DNA of 64,000 nt from Micromonospora carbonacea (GTDB taxonomy: Bacteria; Actinomycetota; Actinomycetes; Mycobacteriales; Micromonosporaceae): assembly GCF_014205165.1 (NCBI RefSeq), contig NZ_JACHMZ010000001.1, forward strand, positions 4,818,501-4,882,500, written 5' to 3'. Under the pieces are notes generated by a model. It ran no database searches, was not told the DNA's origin, and was given only the letters and a program-made list of their open reading frames with translations. This document shows, in pieces, positions 6,867-17,571 of this stretch. Position numbers and translations under genes: made by a program. Numbering within the stretch: the first letter of the stretch is position 1; each line of letters starts with the position of its first letter.

Positions 6867-9269
6867 ATGGACACCGCTGTAGACCTGCACAGCCCCCTGA
6901 CCGAAGACGAGCTGCGCCGGCTGGACGCCTACTGGCGGGCCGCGAACTACCTGACCGTCGGGCAGATCTATCTGCTGGACAACCCGCTGCTGCGGGAGCC
7001 GCTGCGGCCCGAGCACGTCAAGCCCCGCCTGCTGGGCCACTGGGGCACCAGCCCGGGCCTCAACCTGCTCTACGCCCACCTCAACCGGGTCATCGTCAAC
7101 CGGAAGCTGCCGACGATCTTCATCACCGGCCCCGGCCACGGCGGCCCCGCCCTGGTGGCCAACACCTGGCTGGAGGGCACCTACAGCGAGCTCTACCACT
7201 CGGTGAGCCGCGACGAGACCGGCATGCAGCGGCTGTTCCGCCAGTTCTCCTTCCCCGGCGGCATCCCGAGCCACGTGGCGCCGGAGGTGCCGGGTTCGAT
7301 CCACGAGGGCGGCGAGCTGGGGTACGCGCTGAGCCACGCCTACGGCGCGGCGTTCGACAACCCCGACCTGCTGGTCGCCTGCGTCATCGGCGACGGGGAG
7401 GCCGAGACCGGCCCGCTGGCCGGTAGCTGGCTGTCCAACGTCTTCCTCAACCCGGCCCGCGACGGGGCGGTGCTGCCCATCCTGCACCTCAACGGCTACA
7501 AGATCGCCAACCCGACGGTGCTGGACCGCATCCCCACCGACGACCTGCTGGACATGATGCGCGGCTTCGGCTACCAGCCGTACGTCGTCGCGGGTGACGA
7601 CCCGGCCACCGTGCACCAGGCCCTCGCCGCCACCCTCGACCGGGCCGTCGACGAGATCGCCGACATCCAGCGCCGGGCCCGCTCCGGCGCGCCCGTCGAG
7701 CGCCCCCGCTGGCCGATGATCGTCCTGCGTACGCCGAAGGGCTGGACCGGCCCGGCGGTCGTCGACGGCAAGCAGGTGGAGGGCACCTACCGCGCCCACC
7801 AGGTGCCCATCGCCGAGGTGCGCGACAACCCGGAGCACCTGGCCGAGCTGGAGCGCTGGCTGCGCAGCTACCGGCCGGAGGAGCTGTTCGATCCGACCGG
7901 CGCGCCCGTCGCCGAGCTGACCGCGCTGCCGCCGACCGGTGACCTGCGGATGAGCGCCAACCCGGTCGCCAACGGCGGGCGGGTGCTGCGCGACCTGGAG
8001 CTGCCGGACTTCCGCCGGTACGCCGTCGACGTCCAGCAGCCCGGCGAGCCGGTGGCGGGCGCGACCGGGACGCTCGGCGCGTGGGTCCGCGACGTGATCA
8101 CCGCCAACCCGCGCACGTTCCGGCTGTTCGGCCCCGACGAGGTCGCCTCCAACCGGCTCGGCGCGGCCTTCGAGGTCACCGACCGGGCGTTCGTCGCCGG
8201 CCGGGTCGACGGCGACGACCACCTCTCGCCCGACGGCCGGGTGATGGAGGTGCTGTCGGAGCACCTGTGCCAGGGCTGGCTGGAGGGCTACCTGCTGACC
8301 GGCCGGCACGGCATCTTCACCAGCTACGAGGCGTTCATCCACATCGTCGACTCGATGGTCAACCAGCACGCCAAGTGGCTGAAGGTGACCCGGGGCATCC
8401 CGTGGCGGGAGCCGGTGGCGTCGCTGAACTACCTGCTGTCCAGCCACGTGTGGCGGCAGGACCACAACGGCTTCTCGCACCAGGACCCGGGCTTCATCGA
8501 CCACGTGGTCAACAAGAAGGCCGAGGTGGTGCGGGTCTACCTGCCGCCGGACGGCAACACCCTGCTCTCCACCATGGACCACTGCCTGCGCAGCCGGCAC
8601 TACATCAACGTGGTGGTGGCCGGCAAGCAGCCCGCCCCGAACTGGCTGACCATGAACGAGGCGGTCCAGCACTGCCGGCGCGGCCTGGGCATCTGGGACT
8701 GGGCCAGCACCGACGACGGCGAGGAGCCGGACGTGGTGCTCGCCTGCGCCGGCGACGTGCCGACGCTGGAGACCCTCGCCGCCGCCGAGCTGCTGCGCCA
8801 ACGGCTGCCCGAGCTGAAGGTGCGGGTGGTCAACGTGGTCGACCTGATGCGCCTCCAGCCGCCGTCGGAGCACCCGCACGGCCTGCCCGACAACGAGTTC
8901 GACACCATCTTCACCAGCGACAAGCCGGTCATCTTCGCCTACCACGGCTACCCGTGGCTGATCCACCGGCTCACCTACCGGCGCGCCAACCACGACAACC
9001 TGCACGTGCGCGGGTACAAGGAGGAGGGCACCACCACCACGCCGTTCGACATGGTGATGCTCAACGACCTGGACCGGTTCCACCTGGTCATCGACGTGAT
9101 CGACCGGGTGCCGGGGCTGGCCGCGCGGGCCGCGCACCTGCGGCAGGAGATGGTGGACACCCGGCAGGCGTGCCGCGACTACACCCGCGAGCACGGCTCC
9201 GACGACCCCCGGGTCGCCGAGTGGCGGTGGATCCGGGAGACCGACGCCGAACTGAGGAGCGAGAAGTGA
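6867..9269 (+). CDS. xfp: Phosphoketolase (xylulose-5-phosphate/fructose-6-phosphate)
   Basis: An 800-residue protein matching full-length phosphoketolase. It cleaves xylulose-5-P or fructose-6-P with phosphate to acetyl-P and glyceraldehyde-3-P or erythrose-4-P, using thiamine diphosphate. Visible family motifs are [19 protein letters not shown] near residue 55, [10 protein letters not shown] near 90, the ThDP-binding [14 protein letters not shown] near 175, and [10 protein letters not shown] near 535. The C-terminal domain ends with [23 protein letters not shown] lies upstream of the ATG. The stop overlaps the GTG of a Usp gene (GTGA), so the two are coupled. Acetyl-phosphate production would allow substrate-level ATP synthesis when respiration is limited, which fits the hypoxia-like setting. 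Confidence 0.97.
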   Translation: MDTAVDLHSPLTEDELRRLDAYWRAANYLTVGQIYLLDNPLLREPLRPEHVKPRLLGHWGTSPGLNLLYAHLNRVIVNRKLPTIFITGPGHGGPALVANTWLEGTYSELYHSVSRDETGMQRLFRQFSFPGGIPSHVAPEVPGSIHEGGELGYALSHAYGAAFDNPDLLVACVIGDGEAETGPLAGSWLSNVFLNPARDGAVLPILHLNGYKIANPTVLDRIPTDDLLDMMRGFGYQPYVVAGDDPATVHQALAATLDRAVDEIADIQRRARSGAPVERPRWPMIVLRTPKGWTGPAVVDGKQVEGTYRAHQVPIAEVRDNPEHLAELERWLRSYRPEELFDPTGAPVAELTALPPTGDLRMSANPVANGGRVLRDLELPDFRRYAVDVQQPGEPVAGATGTLGAWVRDVITANPRTFRLFGPDEVASNRLGAAFEVTDRAFVAGRVDGDDHLSPDGRVMEVLSEHLCQGWLEGYLLTGRHGIFTSYEAFIHIVDSMVNQHAKWLKVTRGIPWREPVASLNYLLSSHVWRQDHNGFSHQDPGFIDHVVNKKAEVVRVYLPPDGNTLLSTMDHCLRSRHYINVVVAGKQPAPNWLTMNEAVQHCRRGLGIWDWASTDDGEEPDVVLACAGDVPTLETLAAAELLRQRLPELKVRVVNVVDLMRLQPPSEHPHGLPDNEFDTIFTSDKPVIFAYHGYPWLIHRLTYRRANHDNLHVRGYKEEGTTTTPFDMVMLNDLDRFHLVIDVIDRVPGLAARAAHLRQEMVDTRQACRDYTREHGSDDPRVAEWRWIRETDAELRSEK

Positions 9270-10126
9270 GCCGTGACGAGATCCTCGTCGGCTACGACGG
9301 TTCCGCCGACGCCACCGTCGCCCTGAACTGGGCGCTCGGCGAGGCGGAGCACAGCGGCCGGCCGGTCCGCCTGGCGTACGTGTTCGAGTGGGTGACCGTG
9401 GCCGGCTGGGTCGGCCCCGGCGTGGCCCCCGGAGTCTGGCCCGACGAGACCGCCCGCCGACAGGTGGAGGAGCTGGTCGGCAAGGCAGCCGCCGACGCCG
9501 CCGCCGCGCGGCCCACGGTGACCGTGCGCGGGGAGGTGTTCGACGGGCCGCCGGCCCTGGTGCTGGAGGAACGCTCCGCCGAGGCGGGCCTGCTGGTGCT
9601 CGGCAGCCGGGGCCACGGCGGGTTCGGCGGCCTGCTCGCCGGCTCCACGGCCGTGTCGGTGACCGCCCACGCGCACTGCCCGGTCGTGGTGGTCCGCGAC
9701 GGCGACACCCCCGCCGGGCGCACCGGCCGGGTCGTGGTGGGCGTCGACGGCTCCGAGACCTCCCTGCTGGCCCTCGGGTTCGCCGTCGAGCGGGCGGCCC
9801 AGCGGGGCGTGCCGCTGCACGTGGTGCGGGCCTGGGAGCCGTCGGCCGACCGGGGACTGGCCGCCGACGACGCGGCGGCGGCGGAACGCGCCGCGCTGGA
9901 CGAGCCGCTGGCCGGCTGGCGGGAGACGTTCCCCGACGTCGCGGTGACCGTCGACGTGGTGGCCGGCCGCCCGGCCGGCGCGCTGGTCGAGGCGAGCCGG
10001 GACGCCCAGCTCGTGGTGGTCGGCAGCCGGGGCCGGGGCGGGCTGCGCGGCATGCTGCTCGGCTCGGTCGGCCAGCAGCTCCTGCACCACGCCCACTGCC
10101 CGGTCGCGGTGGTCCGCGAACGCTGA
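9266..10126 (+). CDS. Double universal stress protein (UspA family)
   Basis: A 286-residue protein with two intact Usp domains. The first carries [19 protein letters not shown] and [16 protein letters not shown]; the second carries [19 protein letters not shown] and [16 protein letters not shown]. Both keep the G-2x-G-9x-GS nucleotide motif, unlike the Usp at 5825. The GTG start overlaps the phosphoketolase stop by 4 bp and has GAGGAGCGAGAA upstream. It is probably an ATP-binding stress protein of the Rv2623 type (knowledge of the family), made in fixed proportion to phosphoketolase. Confidence 0.92.
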   Translation: MSRDEILVGYDGSADATVALNWALGEAEHSGRPVRLAYVFEWVTVAGWVGPGVAPGVWPDETARRQVEELVGKAAADAAAARPTVTVRGEVFDGPPALVLEERSAEAGLLVLGSRGHGGFGGLLAGSTAVSVTAHAHCPVVVVRDGDTPAGRTGRVVVGVDGSETSLLALGFAVERAAQRGVPLHVVRAWEPSADRGLAADDAAAAERAALDEPLAGWRETFPDVAVTVDVVAGRPAGALVEASRDAQLVVVGSRGRGGLRGMLLGSVGQQLLHHAHCPVAVVRER

Positions 10127-10131
10127 CGCGC

Positions 10132-10212
10132 AAGGAAGGGCCCCCTCTTAACACCCGGTGTTAGGAGGGGGCCCTTCCTCTACAGAATGCGTTAACAAGG
10201 GGCCCTTCCTTA
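10132..10212. repeat. TAAGGAAGGGCCCC-family dispersed repeat, copy A
   Basis: Two inverted elements stand in tandem. The first begins AAGGAAGGGCCCCCTC and folds back on GAGGGGGCCCTTCCT; then CTACAGAATGCGTTAAC leads to GGGCCCTTCCTTA. It lies exactly between convergent genes (Usp and the metal ATPase). Three relatives occur at 25285, 41150 and 52017. The strong hairpin could terminate transcription from both sides. Confidence 0.85.
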
Positions 10213-10216
10213 CACC

Positions 10217-12538
10217 TCAGTCGGGGAGGGAGAAGTAGTCCTCCTCTTCCTGGGCCAGGTGCAGGCGCAGGACGGCGTCGAGGCCGTACAGCGCGGCGAG
10301 CAGGTCGGTGACCTGGTCGCCGCGCAGCGGCCCGGCACCGGCCTGGGCGAGGTGCCCGCCGATCCGGTCGACCAGCCGGCGGATCTCCACGTGCCCCCGG
10401 CTCATCGGCGAGGTCGCCTCGTCGCTGCCGAGCGGCCCGGCCAGCGCCGGGTAGAGCTGCCGCTCCTCGGCGGCCTCGTGCGGCAGCACCCGCGCGGTGA
10501 GCCGCCCGTGCACCGCGCGCAGGGCCGGCAGGCAGTCGGGCGAGTCGGGGTGCGTGGCGACCAGGTCGGCGGTGTCGCGCAGGGCGGCGAGCACGTCGCG
10601 GATCGCGGCGTGCTCGCCGGCGTACCGGTCGAGCAGCTCCCGGGTGTCCGGCGGGACGTCCCGGCGGCGCAGCCCGCCGCCGAGGGCCCGCAGCGCGTTG
10701 AGGATCACCACGACGTCGATGCCCTCCTGGAGGAACGCCCCGGCCACCGGCGGCAGCCTCCCGGCGGCGGCGACCAGCATCGCCGCCACGGCCAGCGCCA
10801 TCCCGACGACGGCGCTCTGGGTGGCGATGCGGCGGGCGTACCGGGCGATCTCCACGGCGTCGGCGAGCCGGTCGAGCCGGTCGACGGTGAGCACCGCGTC
10901 GGCGACGTCGGCGGAGGCGGTCGCCCCGGTCGCGCCCATCGCCACCCCGACGTCGGCCTCCGCCAGGGCGGGGGCGTCGTTCACCCCGTCGCCGACCATC
11001 ACGGTCACGGCCCGGCGGGACTCCTCGCGGACCCGGGCGGTCTTCTCCTGCGGGGTGCACCGGGCCAGCACGTCGTCGACGCCGACGGCCTGCGCGACCT
11101 GGTCGGCGGTGCCGGGCCGGTCCCCGGTGACCATGACCAGCCGGGTCAGCCCCGCCTCGCGCAGCCGCCGCACGGTGCGGCGGGCGTCCGGGCGCACCGG
11201 GTCCTCCAGCAGGATCGCCCCGAGCGGCTCCCGCTCGTCGCTGACCCAGACGGCCGACCGGCCGGCCAGTTCGGCGCGTTCGGCGGCCCGGGCCGCCCAC
11301 TGCGGCAGCTCCCCGCCGAGCTGGCCGACCCGCACCAGCCGCCCGTCGACCCGGCCGGTGACGCCGCGCCCCGGTTCCTCGGTGACGTCGGTCGGGTCGG
11401 CCAGCGCCAGGCCCCGCCCCCGGGCCTGCCGGACCAGGGCGGCGGCCAGCACGTGCGGGGAGAGCTGCTCCACGGAGGCGGCCAGCCGCAGCACCTCGTC
11501 CCGGTCGCCGCCGGGGGCGACCACCGTCTCGGCGGCCCGGGGTCGACCGGCGGTGAGCGTGCCGGTCTTGTCGACCAGCAGGGTCCGGGCCCGGCCCAGC
11601 GCCTCCAGCGAGCCGCCGTCGCGCACCAGCACCCCCCGCCGGGCCACCCGGGACAGCCCGGAGACGATCGCGATGGGGGTGGCCAGCAGCAGCGGGCAGG
11701 GGGTGGCCACCACCAGCACCGCCACGGCCCGCACGAACTCGCCGGAGAGCCACCAGCCCAGCCCGGCCAGCACCAGCGTGAACGGCACGAACGCCGCCGC
11801 GTACCGGTCGGCCATCCGCACCATCGGGGCCTTGCGCGCGGTGGCCTCCTCGGCGAGCCGGACGATCCCCGCGTACGTGCTGGCCGCCGCGCTCCTCGTC
11901 GCCCGCAGCCCGAACCCGGCCCCGGCGTTGGCCACGCCGCTGGCCACCTGCTCGCCGGCCGCCCGCTGCACGAGCCGGGACTCGCCGGTGACGACCGACT
12001 CGTCGAGGGTGGCGGGCTCCTCGACGGTCCCGTCGACGGGCACCACGTCGCCGGGGCCGACGACGAGCCGGTCGCCGGCCGCGACCCGGTCCAGCGGGAC
12101 CGTCTCGATGCCGCCGCCGGGGACCCGCCGCCGCGCGGTGCGCGGGGCCCGTTCCAGCAGGGCGCGCAGGTCGCGGGTCGCCCGGCGCTGGGCGTACGCC
12201 TCCAGCGCGCGGCCGGTGGCGAGCATCAGCGCGATCACCGCGCCGGCCAGGTACTCCCCGACGACGAGCGCGCCGGCCAGCGCGAGGACGGCGATGACGT
12301 CCACCCCGAACTGCCGCGCCCACAGCCGACGCAGCATGGACCAGGCCGCCGGGGCCAGCGCGGCCACGGTCGCCGCCGCCCACAGCCAGTCCGCCCAGGT
12401 GCGGCGGCCGGCGAGCCACAGCCCCGCCCCGGCCGGCACGGCCAGCGTCAGCGCGGCCAGCGGCGCCCACTGGAGCCCGCGCGCCCAGCGCTGCCGCACC
12501 GGCCGCTGCGGTACGCACTCCCGCGCCTCGGTGCCCAC
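10217..12538 (-). CDS. P1B-5-type metal-transporting ATPase with C-terminal hemerythrin domain
   Basis: A 773-residue P-type ATPase. Motifs in order are TGES at 184-187, the metal-site helix TPCP at 279-282, the phosphorylated DKTGT at 323-327, and GDGVNDAPAL near 505. There is no N-terminal CxxC metal domain. TPC in place of CPC or SPC marks the P1B-5 class, members of which are linked to iron/nickel export. From about residue 615 a helical domain carries the hemerythrin pattern (GEH, HEAAEERQLYP, GHVEIRRL, LHLAQEEEDYF), as described for an Acidothermus P1B-5 enzyme (recalled). The tail may bind a diiron-oxygen centre and make transport sensitive to oxygen or redox state (inference). It is divergent from an Acg-like nitroreductase. 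Confidence 0.93.
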   Translation of the reverse strand: MGTEARECVPQRPVRQRWARGLQWAPLAALTLAVPAGAGLWLAGRRTWADWLWAAATVAALAPAAWSMLRRLWARQFGVDVIAVLALAGALVVGEYLAGAVIALMLATGRALEAYAQRRATRDLRALLERAPRTARRRVPGGGIETVPLDRVAAGDRLVVGPGDVVPVDGTVEEPATLDESVVTGESRLVQRAAGEQVASGVANAGAGFGLRATRSAAASTYAGIVRLAEEATARKAPMVRMADRYAAAFVPFTLVLAGLGWWLSGEFVRAVAVLVVATPCPLLLATPIAIVSGLSRVARRGVLVRDGGSLEALGRARTLLVDKTGTLTAGRPRAAETVVAPGGDRDEVLRLAASVEQLSPHVLAAALVRQARGRGLALADPTDVTEEPGRGVTGRVDGRLVRVGQLGGELPQWAARAAERAELAGRSAVWVSDEREPLGAILLEDPVRPDARRTVRRLREAGLTRLVMVTGDRPGTADQVAQAVGVDDVLARCTPQEKTARVREESRRAVTVMVGDGVNDAPALAEADVGVAMGATGATASADVADAVLTVDRLDRLADAVEIARYARRIATQSAVVGMALAVAAMLVAAAGRLPPVAGAFLQEGIDVVVILNALRALGGGLRRRDVPPDTRELLDRYAGEHAAIRDVLAALRDTADLVATHPDSPDCLPALRAVHGRLTARVLPHEAAEERQLYPALAGPLGSDEATSPMSRGHVEIRRLVDRIGGHLAQAGAGPLRGDQVTDLLAALYGLDAVLRLHLAQEEEDYFSLPD

Positions 12539-12638
12539 CTGCGGATCCTCTCAACGGGCGGGGTCGGCGAGGCGGCCAACGACCGAATCGCGCCCGCCAC
12601 CTGTCATGATCGTTGGAGGCGAACGACCTGGGCGCGAC

Positions 12639-12652
12639 GGGACCTGCGTACC
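12639..12652. promoter_or_regulatory. Candidate DosR-like dyad between metal ATPase and nitroreductase
   Basis: GGGACCTGCGTACC lies in the 211-bp divergent region, about 100 bp from both starts. It matches the reverse complement of the dyad at 16368 (GGGACCTTCGGCCC) at 11 of 14 positions. The right arm is imperfect, so this is the weakest of the three copies. Confidence 0.4.
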
Positions 12653-12749
12653 GTGCGTCCGGGGGTGCCGGTGCCGCAGGATGGAGCGGCAACCCCGCCC
12701 GGGGCACCGCGCGGTGGGGCACGATGGGCTGAGACGAAAGGTCGTGACG

Positions 12750-13760
12750 ATGAGCCACGAGACGCCGGCGACGGACCGCCCGCTGACCACCGCGCTGGCG
12801 GAGGCCGCCGCGACGGCCGGCCACGCGCCCTCGGTGCACAACACGCAGCCGTGGCGCTGGCGGGTGCTGCCCGACGCGTTGGAGCTGCGCGTGGTGCGGG
12901 ACCGTCAGCTCGCCGCCACCGACCCGGAGGGCCGGCTGCTGGCGGTGAGCTGCGGCGCGGCGCTGCACCACGCCCGGGTGGCCCTCGCCGCCGAGGGCTG
13001 GGCGTTCGTGGTGGAGCGGCTGCCCGACCCGGGCGACGCGGAGCTGCTGGCCCGGATCGGCGACCTCAAGCGCGTCGAGGCCGACCCCGACGCCATGCGG
13101 GTGGTGCAGTGCATGCAGGTGCGGCACACCGACCGCCGCCCGGTCAGCGACGAGCCGGTGCCGACGGCCGCGCTCGGCGACATCGCCGCGGCGGTCTCCG
13201 CCGAGGGCGCGCGGCTCCAGGTGCTCAACTTCGATCAGGTGATGGAGCTGGCCGCCGCGGCCTCGCACGCCGCGACGGTGGAGGCGGAGGATTCGCAGCT
13301 GAGCGAGGAGCTGGACTACTGGACGAGCCGGGCGGGCACCGGCACGGGCCTGCCGCCGGAGGTGCTGCCCGAGCAGGCGCAGCAGACCACCGTGCCGGGC
13401 CGGGACTTCGGCCGCCCGGGCACCCTGCCGATCGGGGCGGGCCACGACCGGGCCGCGGCCTACGGGGTGCTCTTCGGCGACGAGGACGAGCCGGACAGCT
13501 GGCTGCGGGCCGGCGAGGCGCTGTCGGCGGGGTGGCTGACGGCGACCCGGCTGGGTGTGTCGATGGTGCCGCTGTCGGGCGTCGTCGAGGTGGAGGGCAC
13601 CCGGCAGACCCTGCGGCAGGTGCTCGCCGGCCTCGGCTACCCGTACCTCGTGCTGCGGATGGGGATCGCGGACCCGGCGCACGCCGGCCCGCCGCACACC
13701 CCCCGGCTCCCCGCGGAGCAGGTCGTCGACACGTCCGCGGTCCGCGGACAGGGTGGGTGA
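12750..13760 (+). CDS. Acg-like nitroreductase family protein
   Basis: A 336-residue protein of the Acg (Rv2032) nitroreductase family. It has HAPSVHNTQPWRWRV at residues 19-33, LLAVSCGAALHHARVAL near 65, MQVRHTDRRPVSD near 120, and a C-terminal LRMG-x-P. The family is a divergent, enlarged nitroreductase fold; the mycobacterial protein binds FMN poorly and its reaction is unsettled. ATG at 12750 is preceded by GAAAGG; a GTG two codons earlier is possible. It sits 64 bp before the sensor kinase gene and opposite the P1B-5 ATPase. Its closest relative in the window is the nitroreductase at 16514, so the regulatory pair is flanked by paralogues. Confidence 0.88.
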   Translation: MSHETPATDRPLTTALAEAAATAGHAPSVHNTQPWRWRVLPDALELRVVRDRQLAATDPEGRLLAVSCGAALHHARVALAAEGWAFVVERLPDPGDAELLARIGDLKRVEADPDAMRVVQCMQVRHTDRRPVSDEPVPTAALGDIAAAVSAEGARLQVLNFDQVMELAAAASHAATVEAEDSQLSEELDYWTSRAGTGTGLPPEVLPEQAQQTTVPGRDFGRPGTLPIGAGHDRAAAYGVLFGDEDEPDSWLRAGEALSAGWLTATRLGVSMVPLSGVVEVEGTRQTLRQVLAGLGYPYLVLRMGIADPAHAGPPHTPRLPAEQVVDTSAVRGQGG

Positions 13761-13815
13761 ACAAGCGGACAGGATGCGTGAGCGAGGCTGGGCCGGTGCG
13801 TCTGCCGGGCGATAG

Positions 13816-15564
<1,749 letters not shown>

Positions 15565-15692
15565 CCCGGCGCGACGACCGGTTCGCGCTGCCCTGCCGGG
15601 CGGCGGCGCCGCTGCGCGACCGCTGGCCCGGGCTGCCTGTCCGACGGCGCGGCCGCTGCGCGACGGCCGGCCCGACGGGTGCCGGCGTCCGG

Positions 15693-16331
15693 TCAGTGCG
15701 CCTTGCCGAGGAGGCGGGTGGCCAGCACGGCCGCCTGGGTGCGCCGCTCCAGGCCCAGCTTGGCCAGCACGCTGGAGACGTAGTTCTTCACCGTCTTCTC
15801 GGCGAGGAACATCTTGCCGGCGATCTCCCGGTTGGTCAGGCCCTCCGCGACGTACTCCAGGATGCGCCGCTCCTGCTCGGTGAGGGTCTTCAGCTCGCGG
15901 GGCTGCTCCACGCCGCTACGGATGCGCTCCAGCACCCGGGTGGTGATCGCCGGGTCGAGCAGGGACTGGCCGGCGGCGACCCGGCGCACCGCGTCGACCA
16001 GGTCGGTGCCGCGGATCTGCTTGAGCACGTAACCGGACGCGCCGGCCATGATCGCCGCGAACAGCGCCTCGTCGTCCTCGTACGAGGTGAGGATCAGGCC
16101 CTTGATCGACGAGTCGACGGCGCGGACGTCGCGGCACACGTCGATGCCGTTGCCGTCGGGCAGCCGGGCGTCGAGGATCGCCACGTCGGGCCGCAGCGCG
16201 GGGATGCGGCGGGCCGCCTCCTGGGCGGAGCCCGACTCCCCCACCACCTCGATGTCGCCGCTGTTGGTGAGCAGGTCGGCAAGGCCACGACGGACGACCT
16301 CGTGGTCGTCGAGCAGGAACACCCGGATCAT
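15693..16331 (-). CDS. DosR/DevR-like NarL-family response regulator
   Basis: A 212-residue regulator. The receiver domain (1-120) has acidic residues DDH at 8-10, phospho-acceptor Asp54 in AILDARLPDG, and LTSYEDDEALFAAIMAGASGYVLKQI. The LuxR-type HTH is LTEQERRILEYVAEGLTNREIAGKMFLAEKTVKNYVSSVLAKLG near 150-195. Length, Asp54 and the HTH closely resemble mycobacterial DosR. It should be phosphorylated by the convergent GAF kinase and bind GGGAC-type dyads. One such dyad lies 37 bp upstream of its own start and is shared with the divergent nitroreductase, which implies autoregulation (inference). Confidence 0.93.
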   Translation of the reverse strand: MIRVFLLDDHEVVRRGLADLLTNSGDIEVVGESGSAQEAARRIPALRPDVAILDARLPDGNGIDVCRDVRAVDSSIKGLILTSYEDDEALFAAIMAGASGYVLKQIRGTDLVDAVRRVAAGQSLLDPAITTRVLERIRSGVEQPRELKTLTEQERRILEYVAEGLTNREIAGKMFLAEKTVKNYVSSVLAKLGLERRTQAAVLATRLLGKAH

Positions 16332-16367
16332 CCCTCGTTTCTACCCCCTCGGGCCGGGTGCCCGCAC

Positions 16368-16381
16368 GGGCCGAAGGTCCC
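16368..16381. promoter_or_regulatory. Candidate DosR-like dyad between regulator and nitroreductase
   Basis: GGGCCGAAGGTCCC forms an interrupted inverted repeat in the 182-bp divergent region, 37 bp before the response regulator start and about 130 bp before the nitroreductase start. It is the best-formed of three related dyads in this island (see 6757 and 12639). Confidence 0.6.
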
Positions 16382-16513
16382 TACCGCCGCCGCGCGGCGG
16401 TGGGCTGGGGGTCCCGGCGCAGACGGGACGTCCGGCCCTGCCCGCCGACCGCCCTGGTCACGCACCGTGGAGGAGGACCAGACGGGGCGGCACGACTGCC
16501 ACGGGAGGGGATC

Positions 16514-17491
16514 ATGATGGAGACCGGCTTCACCGTCGAGCAGCTCAGGACCGCCGCCACCGACGCCGTGCGGGCGCCGTCGCTGCACAACAGCCAGCCG
16601 TGGCGGTTCCGGCTGCGCGACGGCGGCATCGAGGTGCTGCTGGACCGCGAGCGCCGGCTGCCGGCGACCGACCCGAGCGGCTGGGGCGCCCGGATCGCCT
16701 GCGGGGCGGCCCTGTTCAACCTGCGGCTGGCGCTGGCCGTCGCGGGCACCCCGGCGACGGTGCGGCTGCGCCCGTACCCGGCGGAACCCGACGTGCTGGC
16801 CCGGTTGGTCCCGGACGTGCCGCGCCGGCCCACCCCGGCCGAGCAGACCCTGTACGGCGTCATCCCGCACCGGTTCAGCAACCGGGCCCCGTTCTGGCCC
16901 GACCCGGTGCCGGCCGACGTGCGGTGGCGGCTCGGCGAGGCGGCCCGCGCCGAGCAGGGCTGGCTGGAGCTGGTGATCGGGGTGAGCGCGGTCAACGCGT
17001 TCGCCGAGGTCGCCCGCAGCGCCAACCGGGTGCTGGAGCGCGACCCCGCCTACCGGGCCGAGCTGGCCGAGTGGGTGCGCAGCGCGCCCGCGTCCGACGG
17101 GATCCCGGCCGCCGCCGGCGGCCCGCTGGGCGAGCCGCAGGACCTGCTGCCCAGCCGCGGCTTCGGCGGGCGCAGCCGCGCGCCGGGGCGCGACTTCGAG
17201 CCGGAGCCGCTGGTGGCGGTGCTCGGCACCGCCGGCAACACCACCACCGATCAGGTCGTGGCCGGGCAGGCCCTGCAACGGGTGCTGCTCACCGCCACCG
17301 ACGCCGGGCTGGGCGTGTCGATGATGTCCCAGCCGATCGAGGTGCCGGGGGCGCGGGAGGCCCTGCGGCTGTCCCTGGGCCGGTTCGGCACCCCGCAGAT
17401 GGTGATGCGGGTCGGCTACGGCCAGCCGGGCTCGCCGACCCCCCGCCGCAGCGTCGACGAGGTGCTGGACGTGCCGGTCGTCCGGGCCTGA
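16514..17491 (+). CDS. Acg-like nitroreductase family protein
   Basis: A 325-residue relative of the nitroreductase at 12750. It has RAPSLHNSQPWRFRL at about 17-31, RIACGAALFNLRLAL near 58, YGVIPHRFSNRAPF near 112, and LLTATDAGLGVSMMSQPIE near 255. It probably uses flavin and NAD(P)H, or serves as a flavin store; the substrate is unknown. GGGAGGGG lies 3 bp before ATG 16514, so the second ATG at 16517 may also be used. It is divergent from the DosR-like gene with the best-conserved dyad between them, the layout expected of a direct target. Confidence 0.88.
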   Translation: MMETGFTVEQLRTAATDAVRAPSLHNSQPWRFRLRDGGIEVLLDRERRLPATDPSGWGARIACGAALFNLRLALAVAGTPATVRLRPYPAEPDVLARLVPDVPRRPTPAEQTLYGVIPHRFSNRAPFWPDPVPADVRWRLGEAARAEQGWLELVIGVSAVNAFAEVARSANRVLERDPAYRAELAEWVRSAPASDGIPAAAGGPLGEPQDLLPSRGFGGRSRAPGRDFEPEPLVAVLGTAGNTTTDQVVAGQALQRVLLTATDAGLGVSMMSQPIEVPGAREALRLSLGRFGTPQMVMRVGYGQPGSPTPRRSVDEVLDVPVVRA

Positions 17492-17571
17492 GGCCGGGGT
17501 CGCCGGGGGCGTGCGCCGCCCGCCGGCGACCCCCACCCCCGGCTGGGCCGGCGGTGGTACGGTGCCGGCCG

